This document shows, piece after piece, positions 45,501 through 54,942 of a DNA stretch of 64,000 nucleotides. The first letter of the stretch is position 1. Every line of letters starts with the position of its first letter. The position numbers and the translations under genes are program-made. The notes below the pieces were generated by a model, which saw only the letters and a program-made list of their open reading frames with translations, did not search any database and was not told where the DNA came from. Source of the stretch: Dactylosporangium sp040605635 (lineage in GTDB: Bacteria; Actinomycetota; Actinomycetes; Mycobacteriales; Micromonosporaceae); contig NZ_JBEXDG010000034.1 of NCBI RefSeq assembly GCF_040605635.1, positions 47,778 to 111,777 of the forward strand, in the 5' to 3' direction.

Positions 45501-46207
45501 GCGTCCTCCTGGGCGTTGGTGAAGAACCCCTGGTTCCAGGTTTGCAGCAGGTCGTTGACGAGCTTCTGGCGACCCTCGTCGTCGGGTGATGCGGCGAAGG
45601 CCGCGTCGAGCTGCTGCGACGTCCACGCCTCCTCGTCACCCCACTCGTCATCGCTGCCGGGCAGCCCACTGATGAACGCCGGGTCACCCATCGTTTTGCG
45701 CTGATAGCGAGCGCTCTCCAGCAGGGCGTCGGTCCGGTGTACCGCCGGAATGGGTGCGTCGGGGTGCAGCCGCCGGATGTGCTCGACGTAGCCGCCGAGG
45801 ACCTTCTGCTCCAGCGACTTGGCGCCGATCAAGTGGAACGGCACGAGCAGGAAGTTCTTGCCTGACAGCCATTCGTCGTGCTTGCCGAGCAGCCGCGCGA
45901 ACTCGTCACGCTCGCGGGCAACCTTCTCACCGCGCAGCAGCGCGTGCAGCACCGCCATGAAGTGCGACTTACCCGCGCCGAACGAACCGTGCAGGTACGC
46001 CGCCTTCGACCCGCCACCGAGCGCCCCAGCGATCAGGTTGAGCGCCTGGTCGAAGTTGTCCACCAGGCGGTCGGTGATCACATACTCCCGCAGGGTCGCC
46101 TGCGGGTCGGTCACACCCTCGACGAGCTTGAGGACGAAGTCACTCTGGCTGGACCGCTCCGGAATGTGGATCAGTTCGCGGAGCAGCGGCGGGGTCGTCG
46201 ATGCCAT
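42524..46207 (-). CDS. pglY: BREX large ATPase PglY
   Basis: 1227 aa from ATG 46207 (a GTG at 46216 is possible). P-loop LHGSFGAGKSHFM near residue 72-84 and Walker B DGLVLFLDELILWL near 275 mark the BrxC/PglY ATPase. The rest is the long helical body typical of the family, ending in a Pro-rich linker near the C-terminus (PTPPPTPPPPPPN). It is separated from pglX by an extra gene, Uma2-type, which is not part of the BREX core. Confidence 0.94.
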   Translation of the reverse strand: MASTTPPLLRELIHIPERSSQSDFVLKLVEGVTDPQATLREYVITDRLVDNFDQALNLIAGALGGGSKAAYLHGSFGAGKSHFMAVLHALLRGEKVARERDEFARLLGKHDEWLSGKNFLLVPFHLIGAKSLEQKVLGGYVEHIRRLHPDAPIPAVHRTDALLESARYQRKTMGDPAFISGLPGSDDEWGDEEAWTSQQLDAAFAASPDDEGRQKLVNDLLQTWNQGFFTNAQEDAEGFVSLDRGLTEISRHAKSLGYDGLVLFLDELILWLANSIADEKFVAREIQKITNFVEGGDVRRPIPIVSFIARQRDLRELVGTDVTGATELGFMDTLNLASGRFELITLEDRNLPDIARQRLLKPLSDEGDRQIADAFERTTKEVRRDVFDTLMGAEGADLPSFRATYPFSPAFISTLVHVSSALQRSRTALKLMRDLLVERRDDLRLGQLVPLGDLYEVISRGGDQPFTEKLKIEFETAQRLYQGRLRPYLLNVYGIGEDDVERVRRGGDVPADLAGRVRVFTGDDRIIKTLLLSALAPTVPALRNLTARRLSALNHGSITSPIPGGEVGQVMRKIDDWAGQFGEIKKLGIDDPVVSLELVGVDVDSVLQSAHHFDKPGNRRLMVKRLLWEELGVTESGQYVDTAELPWRGSRRQIEMIYGNVRDENNIRDDAFHPLEGDAWRLIIDYPFDEGNHSPADDRDRVHRLAERISPRTVCWIPAAFTADRLNDLGRLVIIDAVLSGQRFDSHAQHLSKDDRRRANDTLRSQRDALMSRMRTLLRQAYGLAAKQSNDVVTSYQDHVLSLASNLQPTLPIGAAFKQALQALAEQMLASQFPAHPDFDPDRNGTIVRSTELKMVLEVVRQAIDAPDGRVEVERKDRLTVRRIANPLRLGEMHESAFVLGRHWVQHFHQKVAQEAITGDLKVPDLLRWLDEPQPYGLDRSVAGLVLMCFAEQTDRAWLLQGGVLNPPPDLTGIRDHFTLREQALPSEEHWQTAVRRSMDLFGVTTPGPRRGRLVALLVRDISSEAGRYRNDAHRLLRQLQDHAQPLDLSAETGRLQTAQAAADLLDGLHSRASTVDVITHLATADLGGPADRCGVSIRSAATIAQALDQMDWSNLELITQLPAPFDREGAEILEELRTVARSDELTTRIKLAPALTTAKTKTSVLLKRAIIKPTPPPTPPPPPPNRTATRRDDVTAANVAAVVDELRQIINSKPDKRFTVTWEETE

Positions 46208-46276
46208 GGTCGTCACCGTAGCGTGCCGGTCACTGTCGATACATGACCCGCTCGGCGGATCATCATGTCGAGAAGG

Positions 46277-46828
46277 TCACGCCACGTCCGGAACGGTGGT
46301 CAGCAGCCAGGCGAGCGGCTGTGCACCACCGACGACAAGCTCATATTCGCCGGTTTCCGCGTTGAGCGTGTGCCGATGCACGGTCGTGCCGCCGTCCCGT
46401 TCGACGAACCAGTAGTGGGGGATGCCGGCCTTGGCATACTCGGTCTTCTTGATGATCCGGTCGACGACCTCCGAACCCCTGGACACGACCTCGACAGCGA
46501 GCAGCAGCCCGTCCGTGCCCGCATAGCTGGACCGGGCCCGGCGCGGTGGCCGGCCCTCCGCCCAGACCGACAGGTCAGGCACCCGGCCGCCGCCGACGTC
46601 GATACCGCAGTCCACGACGACCTGCTCAGGCCCGTAGCCATTGGTGAGGAACCAGGCGAACATCCGCGTCACGAGCAGCGCGTGATCGGGATCCGCGGGT
46701 GGCATGACGGACAACACTCCCTCGAGGCTGAGCTCATAGCGGTGGTTCTCATCGGCAGCAGCCATCGCGGCAAGGTCGTCAAGGGTCACCTGAGTGGGCA
46801 TCTCGGCACCCACGGTCTCGGCGCTCAT
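46277..46828 (-). CDS. Uma2-family putative endonuclease (DUF820)
   Basis: 183 aa; GAGGGAGG lies just before the tandem ATGs, and the second (46828) is better spaced. Uma2 restriction-endonuclease-like motifs: GRVPDLSVW (PD), LLLAVEVVSRGSEVVDR (ExxS) and KKTEYAKAGIPHYWFVE. Such proteins are abundant in multicellular actinobacteria and cyanobacteria and rarely have known functions. It sits between pglX and pglY on the same strand, with only 49 bp to pglX, so it is probably co-transcribed. Either it is a cargo insertion or an added nuclease arm. Confidence 0.87.
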   Translation of the reverse strand: MSAETVGAEMPTQVTLDDLAAMAAADENHRYELSLEGVLSVMPPADPDHALLVTRMFAWFLTNGYGPEQVVVDCGIDVGGGRVPDLSVWAEGRPPRRARSSYAGTDGLLLAVEVVSRGSEVVDRIIKKTEYAKAGIPHYWFVERDGGTTVHRHTLNAETGEYELVVGGAQPLAWLLTTVPDVA

Positions 46829-46877
46829 CATGCCTCCCTCTGCGGTACGCCCTCCGAGGCTACAACGGCACCGGCAC

Positions 46878-49800
46878 TCATGCGGCGCCCCCGGCCTTTC
46901 GCCCACGGGTGGCCTTGACCGGCCGCCAGCTCGTGAGAGCCTCGTCGGTGAGCTGCAGCCGACCGGTGATCTCCGACAGAAACGCGTCGTAGACCTCCGC
47001 GGGGGAGCCTCCGTAGAGCGGGTCGAAGTCCCCGTGCCACTGTCGCACCCACGGGAGCACCTCACGGAGACCGGCGAGCAACGGCGTCAACCGATCCGTG
47101 GACCAGGCTTCGGTCTGCTCCCGGTCCACGATCAGGGTGGCGAGGGCCTGCGCCTGCTCGCGGTGATCCCAGCCGGCCCAGCCCAGCAGCAGCGAAGGAT
47201 CACCGTCAGGGCTCGCCAGCGGATAGGAGATGAACCGCTCCTTCGGTACGTCGAGCTTGCCCCGGTTGCGCCAGTAGCTGGGCTTCAGGAAGTCACCCGA
47301 GCCGTACTTCGGCGGCACCGGAATCGTGTCCCGGATCTTCTTCTTAGCCCGATCATCTTCGGCTGCGTCCTCGGCACGCTGTAGGTCCCAGACGGCTTCC
47401 CAGTCGGTACGTTTATCAAGGCCGCTGCCCTTGTATCGCAGCGCGGCCAGGTACGGAACATGCTCGTCAGCGACCAGCTCGGCGATTATCTTGGCGAATT
47501 CCTTGCCCGGCGTGTACAGGTCCGCGACGGCGAGCACGTCCGCATCTCGGCGCAGCTCGTCGGCAAGCTGGCTCGCGGTCAGCGGGCGCGGCTGCTCCAT
47601 CCCATCAATAGAGTGGAACCACAACTCACGAGCCTCGCACCGATCCAGCAACCAGCCCCGCAACGCCTTATCCTGCGTGACTTCCCAGCCCTCGGTCGAC
47701 CAGCGACGCTTGCACTCCGGCCGCTCAATCAGCCCAATGCTCCGGTTGGACTCAATAACGGCGATTCGGCGTTCGACAACGGCCCGGTACTCCGGTGACC
47801 AGTGCGCGGGCAGCTCAGTCATGGGCGTGGAGCCGTGCCGAATGAACCACTGCGTCTCGGTCTCGACAGCAGCCAAGCGGCGGGCGAGCACGATCTCGAA
47901 CGCCCGCTCACCGAATTGCAGCTCCGGCACTGAGTCCTCCGGTGCGCGAAGATCATCGAGCAGTCCGTAGAGGGAGTAGACCTGCCAGTCCAACTCTTCC
48001 TGCTTGGCGATCATCGTCGCGCGCGTGGCGAGCCATGCCGCTCTCGCGTCGGCGAGACGCTTGCGGGTCGGAGTGGCAATCGAGGCAACGGTTGACGGGT
48101 CTAATGCGGTAAGACGTTGTGCCAGTGCGTCCAGTTGGGTCGCGAGTTCCGTCGGGTAGACAGCAGGAAGCGGAAACTCCTGCAACTTGGTCCCAGTGAA
48201 CTCGTAGAACCTCTCCCAGTCCTGGCTTTTGAAACCCTCGTTAACGCCCTGACTGCCCTTGTCATGGCTGACTTGCTTGAGCCAGAAACACGCAGTGGAA
48301 CTGTTCAACACTCCGACCAGTCGAAGATGCTCTTCCTCGTCTGCCCCCTCCGGAAGCTTGATTACCGGCGCGGAACGATTGAAGACTTTCCCGCCGCGGT
48401 CAAGCACAAAATGGTTATGTGTCGCCACAAAGGCAAACGCAATCGTTGCAGGGGCGGTAAACCTTTTGGCGAAGAACATACTGTGGTCGAACCAGCGAAG
48501 ACCACGTTGTTCTGGGGTTTGCCCGAAATCCACACGGTTTCGAAGCCAGGTTCGAGTTCGCCAGTAGAATTGCTCTTCGCTGGCTGTGATTGGCCTCGGA
48601 TTGCCGTCAGCGGTGTATGGAAATGCTGTCGATGTTTCGGTAGTAAGCGAATAGTCGCGTACCTGTTCACCTAGAACGACAGGAACGGTCGAACTCGTTA
48701 GGCCGTGCGTTCTTGCGGAACTAGTCGACAGATAGTACGCGTCATCTAGACCGGTGTGTGTAGTGCGTCCGATCACCTCCGAATTTTCTATCAGTTTTCG
48801 CGTCTGTTGAGTGAGTATTTGCAATAGAGTGTTGGCCCCGCCGCCGGCAAGGCTCCATGGGAATGCTGCGAATTCTTTTCGATCTATGTCGGCGGTGCTG
48901 ATCCATTCGCTCTGGGACTTCGGCAAACTGGTCTGATTGAGAATCGATCTCCAGACCTTTCCTTCAGCCGGTACGGCTGGTGTGTGAGGCTCACCTTTAA
49001 CACCAAGCACGGCACGGATGGTGGTTCTCGTGGGTCTTTCTGTCGGACTTCCGATCAGGATGACCGTCGGAGTGCCGTGACCCGGAATAAACGCACCTGA
49101 TGTGTCAATGATGTGAGTCAGCTCCGTTCTCTTGGCGAAGAATTCCTGGATCAGTTTTCTGCCAAATTCGCGCTTCATAAAGGAATTAGAGGTAATCTGG
49201 CCTACGAATCCCGCACCTCGGCCGTCGCCTGCCGGCAGTACGGCAAGTTCAAAGAAGCGTTGAGCAAAAGGTACGGTTAACGCATACTGGCGATGGCAGG
49301 CGCTATACATCCTGCGGTAGCTTTGGCTGGCTTTCTCATCGCTTACCGTAATGTATGGAGGATTTCCCGCGACGGCGTGATAGCGGCCCTCGCGCAAGAT
49401 TTCAGGAAAGTCTTCGAGATCCTCAGTTGCGTAGTGGAAGTAATTCTGCGCGTCCTCTTCGTCGAAGAAGTAGGACGACCCGTCCTCTTGGCGGTCTTTA
49501 AGTAGCGAGTCGCCAATCGCAACGTTTACAGGAAGGGTATGTTGAGCTGCGGACGTAAATGATGAAAAGCCAGCGTGCTGCAGTCCTGAAATAATCAAGC
49601 GGAAACGCGAGATCGCGACAGCAAACGGATTCATATCTACGCCATGTACAGCTTCCATGGCAAGCCGTACCCGCTCGTACGGTTCCTTGCCAGCCTGCTC
49701 CCACTCCTTTAGCAGCCGGTGGAAGGTACCGAGCAGGAAGTGCCCAGACCCGCAGGTCGGGTCGATCATCTTGACGACGTCGTAACCGAACTCCTCGATA

Positions 49801-50459
49801 GCCGGTGTCAGTGTAAGGTCAAGGATGAACTCCTCGACGAACTCCGGCGTCTGCAGTAGCGCATATGTCTTTCGTGCGCTTTCCGAGAGGTCCTGATAGA
49901 GATCGCCGAGGAAGCGCGTATCCCACTCCGAGTCTGTGAAGTCGTGGATCAGCGCGCCGTCGTCGCCGCGCTGGCGCCAGAAGGCAATCAATGCCTTCGC
50001 GGCGTCTGCCGAGACTGGGATCTGATAGGCCGCGTTGTGCCGCTTGTCGAAGAGTAGTTGCCCCGCCTGCGTCGATCCGATCGAGCCGAACGCCTCGAGG
50101 ATCCAGTGCCGGTCCGTCTCGGCCGGTTTGAGTCGAAAGAAGTCCTCCTGCGCCTCCTCGGCGTGGGTCATCCGCTCCACCGAGGGTCCGGTCAGGTGCG
50201 CCTGTTCGAGCAGTCCGTTGTCCTCACAGAACCGTACGAAGACAGTGCCGAGCACCCATGCGGCGGCGGCCTGCGTTACTCGCTCGTCCCGCCACGCTGC
50301 CCACGTTGCTGCGGTTCGACCCTGCTTGAAAGCCCGCTGGTACTCCCTGTCGAGTCTTTCGAAGACCTTCGGCGTGGTCGTCACCTGCTCGCGCAGGTCG
50401 GTTTCCAGGAGTTTGACCTGCTTCTTGAGGTCGGCGAGCAGCAGTTGACGGTCGATCAC
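46878..50459 (-). CDS. pglX: BREX adenine-specific DNA methyltransferase PglX
   Basis: 1193 aa from GTG 50459, overlapping the pglW stop (GTGA). The N6-adenine methyltransferase motifs are motif I MIDPTCGSGHFLLG at 231-244 and motif IV NPPYI at 366-370, followed by a target-recognition-like region and a long C-terminal helical domain. It marks host DNA at an asymmetric site so that BREX spares it. The central part (about 48.1-49.7 kb) is notably more A/T-rich than its neighbours, as expected when the recognition region has been exchanged. Confidence 0.94.
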   Translation of the reverse strand: MIDRQLLLADLKKQVKLLETDLREQVTTTPKVFERLDREYQRAFKQGRTAATWAAWRDERVTQAAAAWVLGTVFVRFCEDNGLLEQAHLTGPSVERMTHAEEAQEDFFRLKPAETDRHWILEAFGSIGSTQAGQLLFDKRHNAAYQIPVSADAAKALIAFWRQRGDDGALIHDFTDSEWDTRFLGDLYQDLSESARKTYALLQTPEFVEEFILDLTLTPAIEEFGYDVVKMIDPTCGSGHFLLGTFHRLLKEWEQAGKEPYERVRLAMEAVHGVDMNPFAVAISRFRLIISGLQHAGFSSFTSAAQHTLPVNVAIGDSLLKDRQEDGSSYFFDEEDAQNYFHYATEDLEDFPEILREGRYHAVAGNPPYITVSDEKASQSYRRMYSACHRQYALTVPFAQRFFELAVLPAGDGRGAGFVGQITSNSFMKREFGRKLIQEFFAKRTELTHIIDTSGAFIPGHGTPTVILIGSPTERPTRTTIRAVLGVKGEPHTPAVPAEGKVWRSILNQTSLPKSQSEWISTADIDRKEFAAFPWSLAGGGANTLLQILTQQTRKLIENSEVIGRTTHTGLDDAYYLSTSSARTHGLTSSTVPVVLGEQVRDYSLTTETSTAFPYTADGNPRPITASEEQFYWRTRTWLRNRVDFGQTPEQRGLRWFDHSMFFAKRFTAPATIAFAFVATHNHFVLDRGGKVFNRSAPVIKLPEGADEEEHLRLVGVLNSSTACFWLKQVSHDKGSQGVNEGFKSQDWERFYEFTGTKLQEFPLPAVYPTELATQLDALAQRLTALDPSTVASIATPTRKRLADARAAWLATRATMIAKQEELDWQVYSLYGLLDDLRAPEDSVPELQFGERAFEIVLARRLAAVETETQWFIRHGSTPMTELPAHWSPEYRAVVERRIAVIESNRSIGLIERPECKRRWSTEGWEVTQDKALRGWLLDRCEARELWFHSIDGMEQPRPLTASQLADELRRDADVLAVADLYTPGKEFAKIIAELVADEHVPYLAALRYKGSGLDKRTDWEAVWDLQRAEDAAEDDRAKKKIRDTIPVPPKYGSGDFLKPSYWRNRGKLDVPKERFISYPLASPDGDPSLLLGWAGWDHREQAQALATLIVDREQTEAWSTDRLTPLLAGLREVLPWVRQWHGDFDPLYGGSPAEVYDAFLSEITGRLQLTDEALTSWRPVKATRGRKAGGAA

Positions 50460-53400
50460 GAGGCGTGGGCTCCACTTCGGTGTTCGTTGGCCACCCAGGC
50501 GTCGGGCAGCGGGATCCACTGGTTGTCGGCGACCGGCACGACCGTGCCATCGAGGCGGGGCAGTGCACCCGGGTCTTCGACCGGGCAGAGCAGCCAGACC
50601 GCCCCGGTGCCGGCTTCGGCTTGGGTGGTTAGTTCGTGCAGCAAGTCCATGGCGCCGTAGCGGGCCAGCAGGGAGGCATCGTGCAATAGCAGCGGGCTGC
50701 CCTCGGCCATTTGGCCCAGTAACTGCGGGCGGATCGCCGTCCAGCTGGTCTTGACGTACTCGGAAAGCTTGATGGCATCTCGCGAGCCCGCCGGAGCAGT
50801 GTCGGCGCGTAGCACGGTCTCCCAGCTGGGTTTGGGTTTTGCGGTGACGAGTTCACGCAGGGCGGTGATGAACAGGGCCGCGACGTTGACCGGGCGGGCG
50901 CCGAATCGGTTGGTGAGGTCGCGTTGCGCTGGGATCGCGCGGTCCAGCCGAACGGTGAGCGCTCGGAACACTCCTTCGCGCGCGCTGTCGAGTCGTTCCT
51001 CGGCGCGGAGGGCTGCGGCGAGCTCGGGGGAGTCCACGACGGTCCAGTGCGCGCCGGTGAGGCGTGTCGAGCGACGCCGGTTGGCCATGGACGCGGACGA
51101 CGAGGCGACCGAGCGCGGTGGCACGTACTGCCCGTCGCGCCACTGCAGTTGGAAACCCGCGTCGGCGAGCAGCATGTCCAGCTTCGGATGTGACGGCAGG
51201 GGCGTCAGGTCCGGGAACCGGGCGGAGACCCGTTGCTGGATCTGCGCCGGTCTCAACCCGACGGGTAGGTCGCCGAGCGCCGGCGGTACAACACCGGCCT
51301 GTGCCAGCCGGAGGGCACGGACCGGGTCGAGGGTCTTCGAGTAGATCTCCAGGCGGGGGCTTGCGGCGGCATCCTTCGACGCGACCGCGGCGAGCTGGAC
51401 TAGGCGGCGCTCGTCCGGCGCGGCGCCGGCCGGTGGCGTGACCGCGGCGAGTTCTCTGAGCACGGTAGCGGGGCTGGGAAGCACATCGAGCCCGGCGAGC
51501 CGGTCGGCGACGGTGCCGAGCGCGTCGGCATAGTCGAGCAACGCGGGCGCGGATGGCGTGTCCGGGCTCTCGTCGGGTCCTACCTCCAGCGCCACCAGTA
51601 GCGTGTCGCCGTGCCGGCGGGTCTTGAGCCGAGGATCTTCGACGACGGTGTCGATCTCGACCGCGCCGCGGACCGCCGCGGTGGCCAGCGCAAGGCGCAG
51701 TTCGTCGCCGGTACGGGCCGAGCCTCGCCGGCTGAGCAGCACGGCGGCGAGCTCGTCGACGCCCATCACCCGGCCGTTCTCACCGAGGATGGTGAGGAGC
51801 TCGGCGCGGACGTCGGCCATCACAGGCTCGACGGCCCAGCGTTTCCGTTGCTTGATGAGGATCTGCGCGACCCGCCCGGCGGTGACCTGCACCTGCTTGG
51901 CCACCAGCGGCTGCTGCGGCCACACGGGAAGCTTCGGCAGCACCCCCGTCGCGTCCGGCAGGCCCAACAACAGGCGGATCGCCTCAGCCTCCGTCGTCGG
52001 TTTTCCCTGCTTCGGTACCGCGGGCAGCAGCAGCGACGCGATGGCATCGAGGCCGACGCGGGCCAGTTCGCCTTCGGCGGGCCCGGCAGCGGCGATCTCC
52101 TGCTTGGCGGCGGTTCGCTCGGCGGTGGCCTGCGGGGCCGGCTCCTGCTCGCCGAGGCGGGTCCGCCAATCCTTGATCCGGCGCTGCAGCTCCTGGCGGG
52201 TCTTCGCGCCCATACCGGGAAGGTTGAACAGCACCTTACCGGCGAGGCCGAGCAGCTGCCCGACGGTGGTCGCGTCGAGCCGGTGCGCAGCCGAGATGGC
52301 GCGGGGGCTCAGGCCGGCGGCTTCGAGGGAGGTGGCCCGGGTGGCGGCGGCCGCCGCCGCATCCCGAGTGCTGGTGAGGATCGCGAGATCGGCGGTGTCG
52401 TCCTCGGTCTCGGGATGCTGCGAGCCGACCGGAACGGCGGCGTCGGCCTTGCGGAACACCTGGAGCCAGGCGTCACGCATCTCCTTCAGCGTCTCGTGCC
52501 GCAGCTTGTGATCGCGGTTCAGGGCGCGGCCGAAGAACTCGACCAGCCCTTCACGGATTGCCGGGTCGAACGCTTCGCCTGCCAGGGTCACCGGACCGTC
52601 GGTGAACTGCGGCTCGGTCACGCCGTCGCCCCATACCGGCAGTTCACCCGAGGCCATTTCGTGCAGCGTCACGGTCATGGCGAAGCGTTCGGCGTGGGCG
52701 TCGTAGACGGGTCGGTGGACCGTACCGATGAAGGGGTCCAGGTATCGAGGCGTCCCGGCGGTGGTCTGCTTGACGTCGGTCGCGGCGAGCGAGAAGTCGA
52801 ACAGGACGAGCTGCTTGGTCCGGTTGGGTCGCACCCGGATGGCGATGTTGTCCGGCTTGATGTCGCGGTGGTAGACGCCCTCGCCATCGAGGAAGTCGAC
52901 GGCGCCGAACAGGTACTCGCTGAAGGTCTCCAACTCGTCGACGGTGAGCCGGCCGTCCTCGCGGAGCTTCCGGGCGACGGTCAGTTCGCCGGCGTGCTCG
53001 AGCACGAGGACCGTGCGTCGTCCGAGCGGGATCGCCTCCTGCCGGGCCAGCCTGATGATGCGCGAATCGACCAGTCCCCGCAGTACCGCGGCCTCGTGGT
53101 CGAGCCGGGTGGCCTTCTCATCGGACAGCGCGGCCTTGAGGACCACGAGGGTTTCGGAGGTCGAGCCGAGGTTGCGGGCCAGGAATGCCCGGCTGGTCGA
53201 TCCGGTGCCCAGTCGGCGAACGATCTGCCAGTCGCCGTAGACGTCGCCGCCACGGGCTTCGAGCAGGTCCGGCTCATCGGCCGGCTCGACCGGAGGGTGT
53301 ACCGAGACCGATACAGCCGCCGGCTCGGGTGCGGTCATCTCGTCCTCGACGAGCTCCAGCATTTCGAGGAACTCCGCGACGGTGGCCAGGCGCTGCGCGG

Positions 53401-54841
53401 GTTGGGGCGCCGTGGCGGCCTGGACGACCTCGTCCATGAACTCCGAGATCGAATCGGCGTCGGCTGATGGGCGCAGGCCGTTGTCGTTGGCGAGCCGGGC
53501 GAGCAGCTCGGCCCGGGTGCCCGCGGGTGGTTTCCCGGCCAGCAGCAGGTAGGTCACCGTGCCGAGCCCGAAGACATCCAATGCGACCGGGTCAGCCTCC
53601 GGCGCGGCGATCTCTGGTGCGAGATACCCCTGGGCGGACTGTTCGATATGGGCGTTGACGTGGGCAGTGGGCGAGACCAGCAGCGGGTTGGGCGCCGATG
53701 AGCCAGCGTTGGAGTCGGTGCTGCGGCTGGCGGTCTGCCAGTCGCTGATCTGCAACTGCGGACGCAGCCACGCCTCTTCCTCAGTACCGCGTCGTCGCGG
53801 CCCCGGCATGACGAGAACGCTGCGGGCGGACAGCGCGCGGTGGTGCAGGTGCCGACCGTGCGCGTAAGCCAGGGCCTCGCTGAGTTGACGCACCATGCCG
53901 ACCCGGGTCTCAACGTCCAGCTTCGCGCCATACTGCGCGAGGTAATGGTCCAGCCGTAGGGATCGAGGGTCGTAGCGGAACACCAGCGCTGGTCCGGCCT
54001 CGTGCTGCTCCAGCGCGTCGACCTGCACGATGCCGGGGTGGTTGATGCCGTGCAGCGCCAGCATTTCGCGTTTCGCGGCCCGGTCGATGCTGGCCCGCTC
54101 GGACTGCACGGCGTTGCGTTCGACAAGATAGATCCGGACCCGCCGGTGCTCCTTATCGAGCTGGCTGTGCTTTGCGAGATGGTCCTGCCAGGTCGGCCCC
54201 TGATCGATCGGCTTCGCGGCGAGCTGCCACGCGCCGATCTGGTAGTGCTTGCGGCTACGGGCGATGCCGACCTTCTTGAGCAGCTCGGGCAGCGCCTTGG
54301 ACATGGTGGGTGTCAGCCGTCGGCGTTCATCAAGGGGCGGTCGCTGCAAGAGATCCGCGCCGATACCCGGCAGGTGGTGCTGGCCTGTGCCTTCCGGCCC
54401 GTACACCCAATGCAGTTGGTTGTCCGACAGGGCGATCTGCAGGCTCGGGACCGACAGGAACACCGCCGCCTGGATGAACGGGACCTTGCCGCCGGTGCCC
54501 GCGGCCCGGTCGAGGAGTGACCGGAGCCGTTTGGCCTTGGAGTCGGCGAGGTGGAGCGGGTTGTCGAAGGTGCGCGTGCCTTCGCCGCCACCCAGCAGCC
54601 AGTTGGATCCACTGTTGGTCAACCGGCCACGGAGGCTCTTGATCTCGATCAGATAGAGCCCGCTCGGCGCCGCGACCAGCAGGTCCACCTCGTAGACGTG
54701 CCCGGTGTCAGCGGTGAACGTGAAGTTGGACCAGGCCCGGTACGGTTCGGCATCCGGTAGCAGGTGCTGGACATGGGCCAGAGCCTCCCGTTCGTGCGTG
54801 AACTGCGAAGGGGTGACGGTCGTCCAACGACCCTCCTGCAC
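50456..54841 (-). CDS. pglW: BREX Ser/Thr kinase PglW with NERD domain
   Basis: 1461 aa. Residues of about 15-130 are a NERD domain (YEVDLLVAAPSGLYLIEIKS), a nuclease-related fold with the D..EIK positions kept. Two kinase domains follow: the first (about 230-490) has HHRALSARSVLV, losing the catalytic Asp; the second (about 540-800) has GTGSTSRAF, VLKAAL, YHRDIKPDNIAI and LFDFSLA and looks active. A helix-hairpin-helix-like segment (LLGLAGKVLFNLPGMGAKT) lies near 890. In the Pgl system PglW is the first gene and phosphorylates itself. Start GTG 54841. Confidence 0.93.
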   Translation of the reverse strand: MQEGRWTTVTPSQFTHEREALAHVQHLLPDAEPYRAWSNFTFTADTGHVYEVDLLVAAPSGLYLIEIKSLRGRLTNSGSNWLLGGGEGTRTFDNPLHLADSKAKRLRSLLDRAAGTGGKVPFIQAAVFLSVPSLQIALSDNQLHWVYGPEGTGQHHLPGIGADLLQRPPLDERRRLTPTMSKALPELLKKVGIARSRKHYQIGAWQLAAKPIDQGPTWQDHLAKHSQLDKEHRRVRIYLVERNAVQSERASIDRAAKREMLALHGINHPGIVQVDALEQHEAGPALVFRYDPRSLRLDHYLAQYGAKLDVETRVGMVRQLSEALAYAHGRHLHHRALSARSVLVMPGPRRRGTEEEAWLRPQLQISDWQTASRSTDSNAGSSAPNPLLVSPTAHVNAHIEQSAQGYLAPEIAAPEADPVALDVFGLGTVTYLLLAGKPPAGTRAELLARLANDNGLRPSADADSISEFMDEVVQAATAPQPAQRLATVAEFLEMLELVEDEMTAPEPAAVSVSVHPPVEPADEPDLLEARGGDVYGDWQIVRRLGTGSTSRAFLARNLGSTSETLVVLKAALSDEKATRLDHEAAVLRGLVDSRIIRLARQEAIPLGRRTVLVLEHAGELTVARKLREDGRLTVDELETFSEYLFGAVDFLDGEGVYHRDIKPDNIAIRVRPNRTKQLVLFDFSLAATDVKQTTAGTPRYLDPFIGTVHRPVYDAHAERFAMTVTLHEMASGELPVWGDGVTEPQFTDGPVTLAGEAFDPAIREGLVEFFGRALNRDHKLRHETLKEMRDAWLQVFRKADAAVPVGSQHPETEDDTADLAILTSTRDAAAAAATRATSLEAAGLSPRAISAAHRLDATTVGQLLGLAGKVLFNLPGMGAKTRQELQRRIKDWRTRLGEQEPAPQATAERTAAKQEIAAAGPAEGELARVGLDAIASLLLPAVPKQGKPTTEAEAIRLLLGLPDATGVLPKLPVWPQQPLVAKQVQVTAGRVAQILIKQRKRWAVEPVMADVRAELLTILGENGRVMGVDELAAVLLSRRGSARTGDELRLALATAAVRGAVEIDTVVEDPRLKTRRHGDTLLVALEVGPDESPDTPSAPALLDYADALGTVADRLAGLDVLPSPATVLRELAAVTPPAGAAPDERRLVQLAAVASKDAAASPRLEIYSKTLDPVRALRLAQAGVVPPALGDLPVGLRPAQIQQRVSARFPDLTPLPSHPKLDMLLADAGFQLQWRDGQYVPPRSVASSSASMANRRRSTRLTGAHWTVVDSPELAAALRAEERLDSAREGVFRALTVRLDRAIPAQRDLTNRFGARPVNVAALFITALRELVTAKPKPSWETVLRADTAPAGSRDAIKLSEYVKTSWTAIRPQLLGQMAEGSPLLLHDASLLARYGAMDLLHELTTQAEAGTGAVWLLCPVEDPGALPRLDGTVVPVADNQWIPLPDAWVANEHRSGAHAS

Positions 54842-54942
54842 GGCGGGGAACCTCTTCTCGACGGTGAGTGAGCACCTGATCGGCCCGATGAGTCTAGATG
54901 GTGACCTGGTCGTGCCTGATCAGCCCGTCGGATGACGTCGGA

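Noticed and set aside
46878..50459. Stand-alone type IIG restriction-modification enzyme
   Set aside because: It overlaps pglW and is followed by pglY-pglZ-brxD-brxHI; PglX of BREX explains it better.
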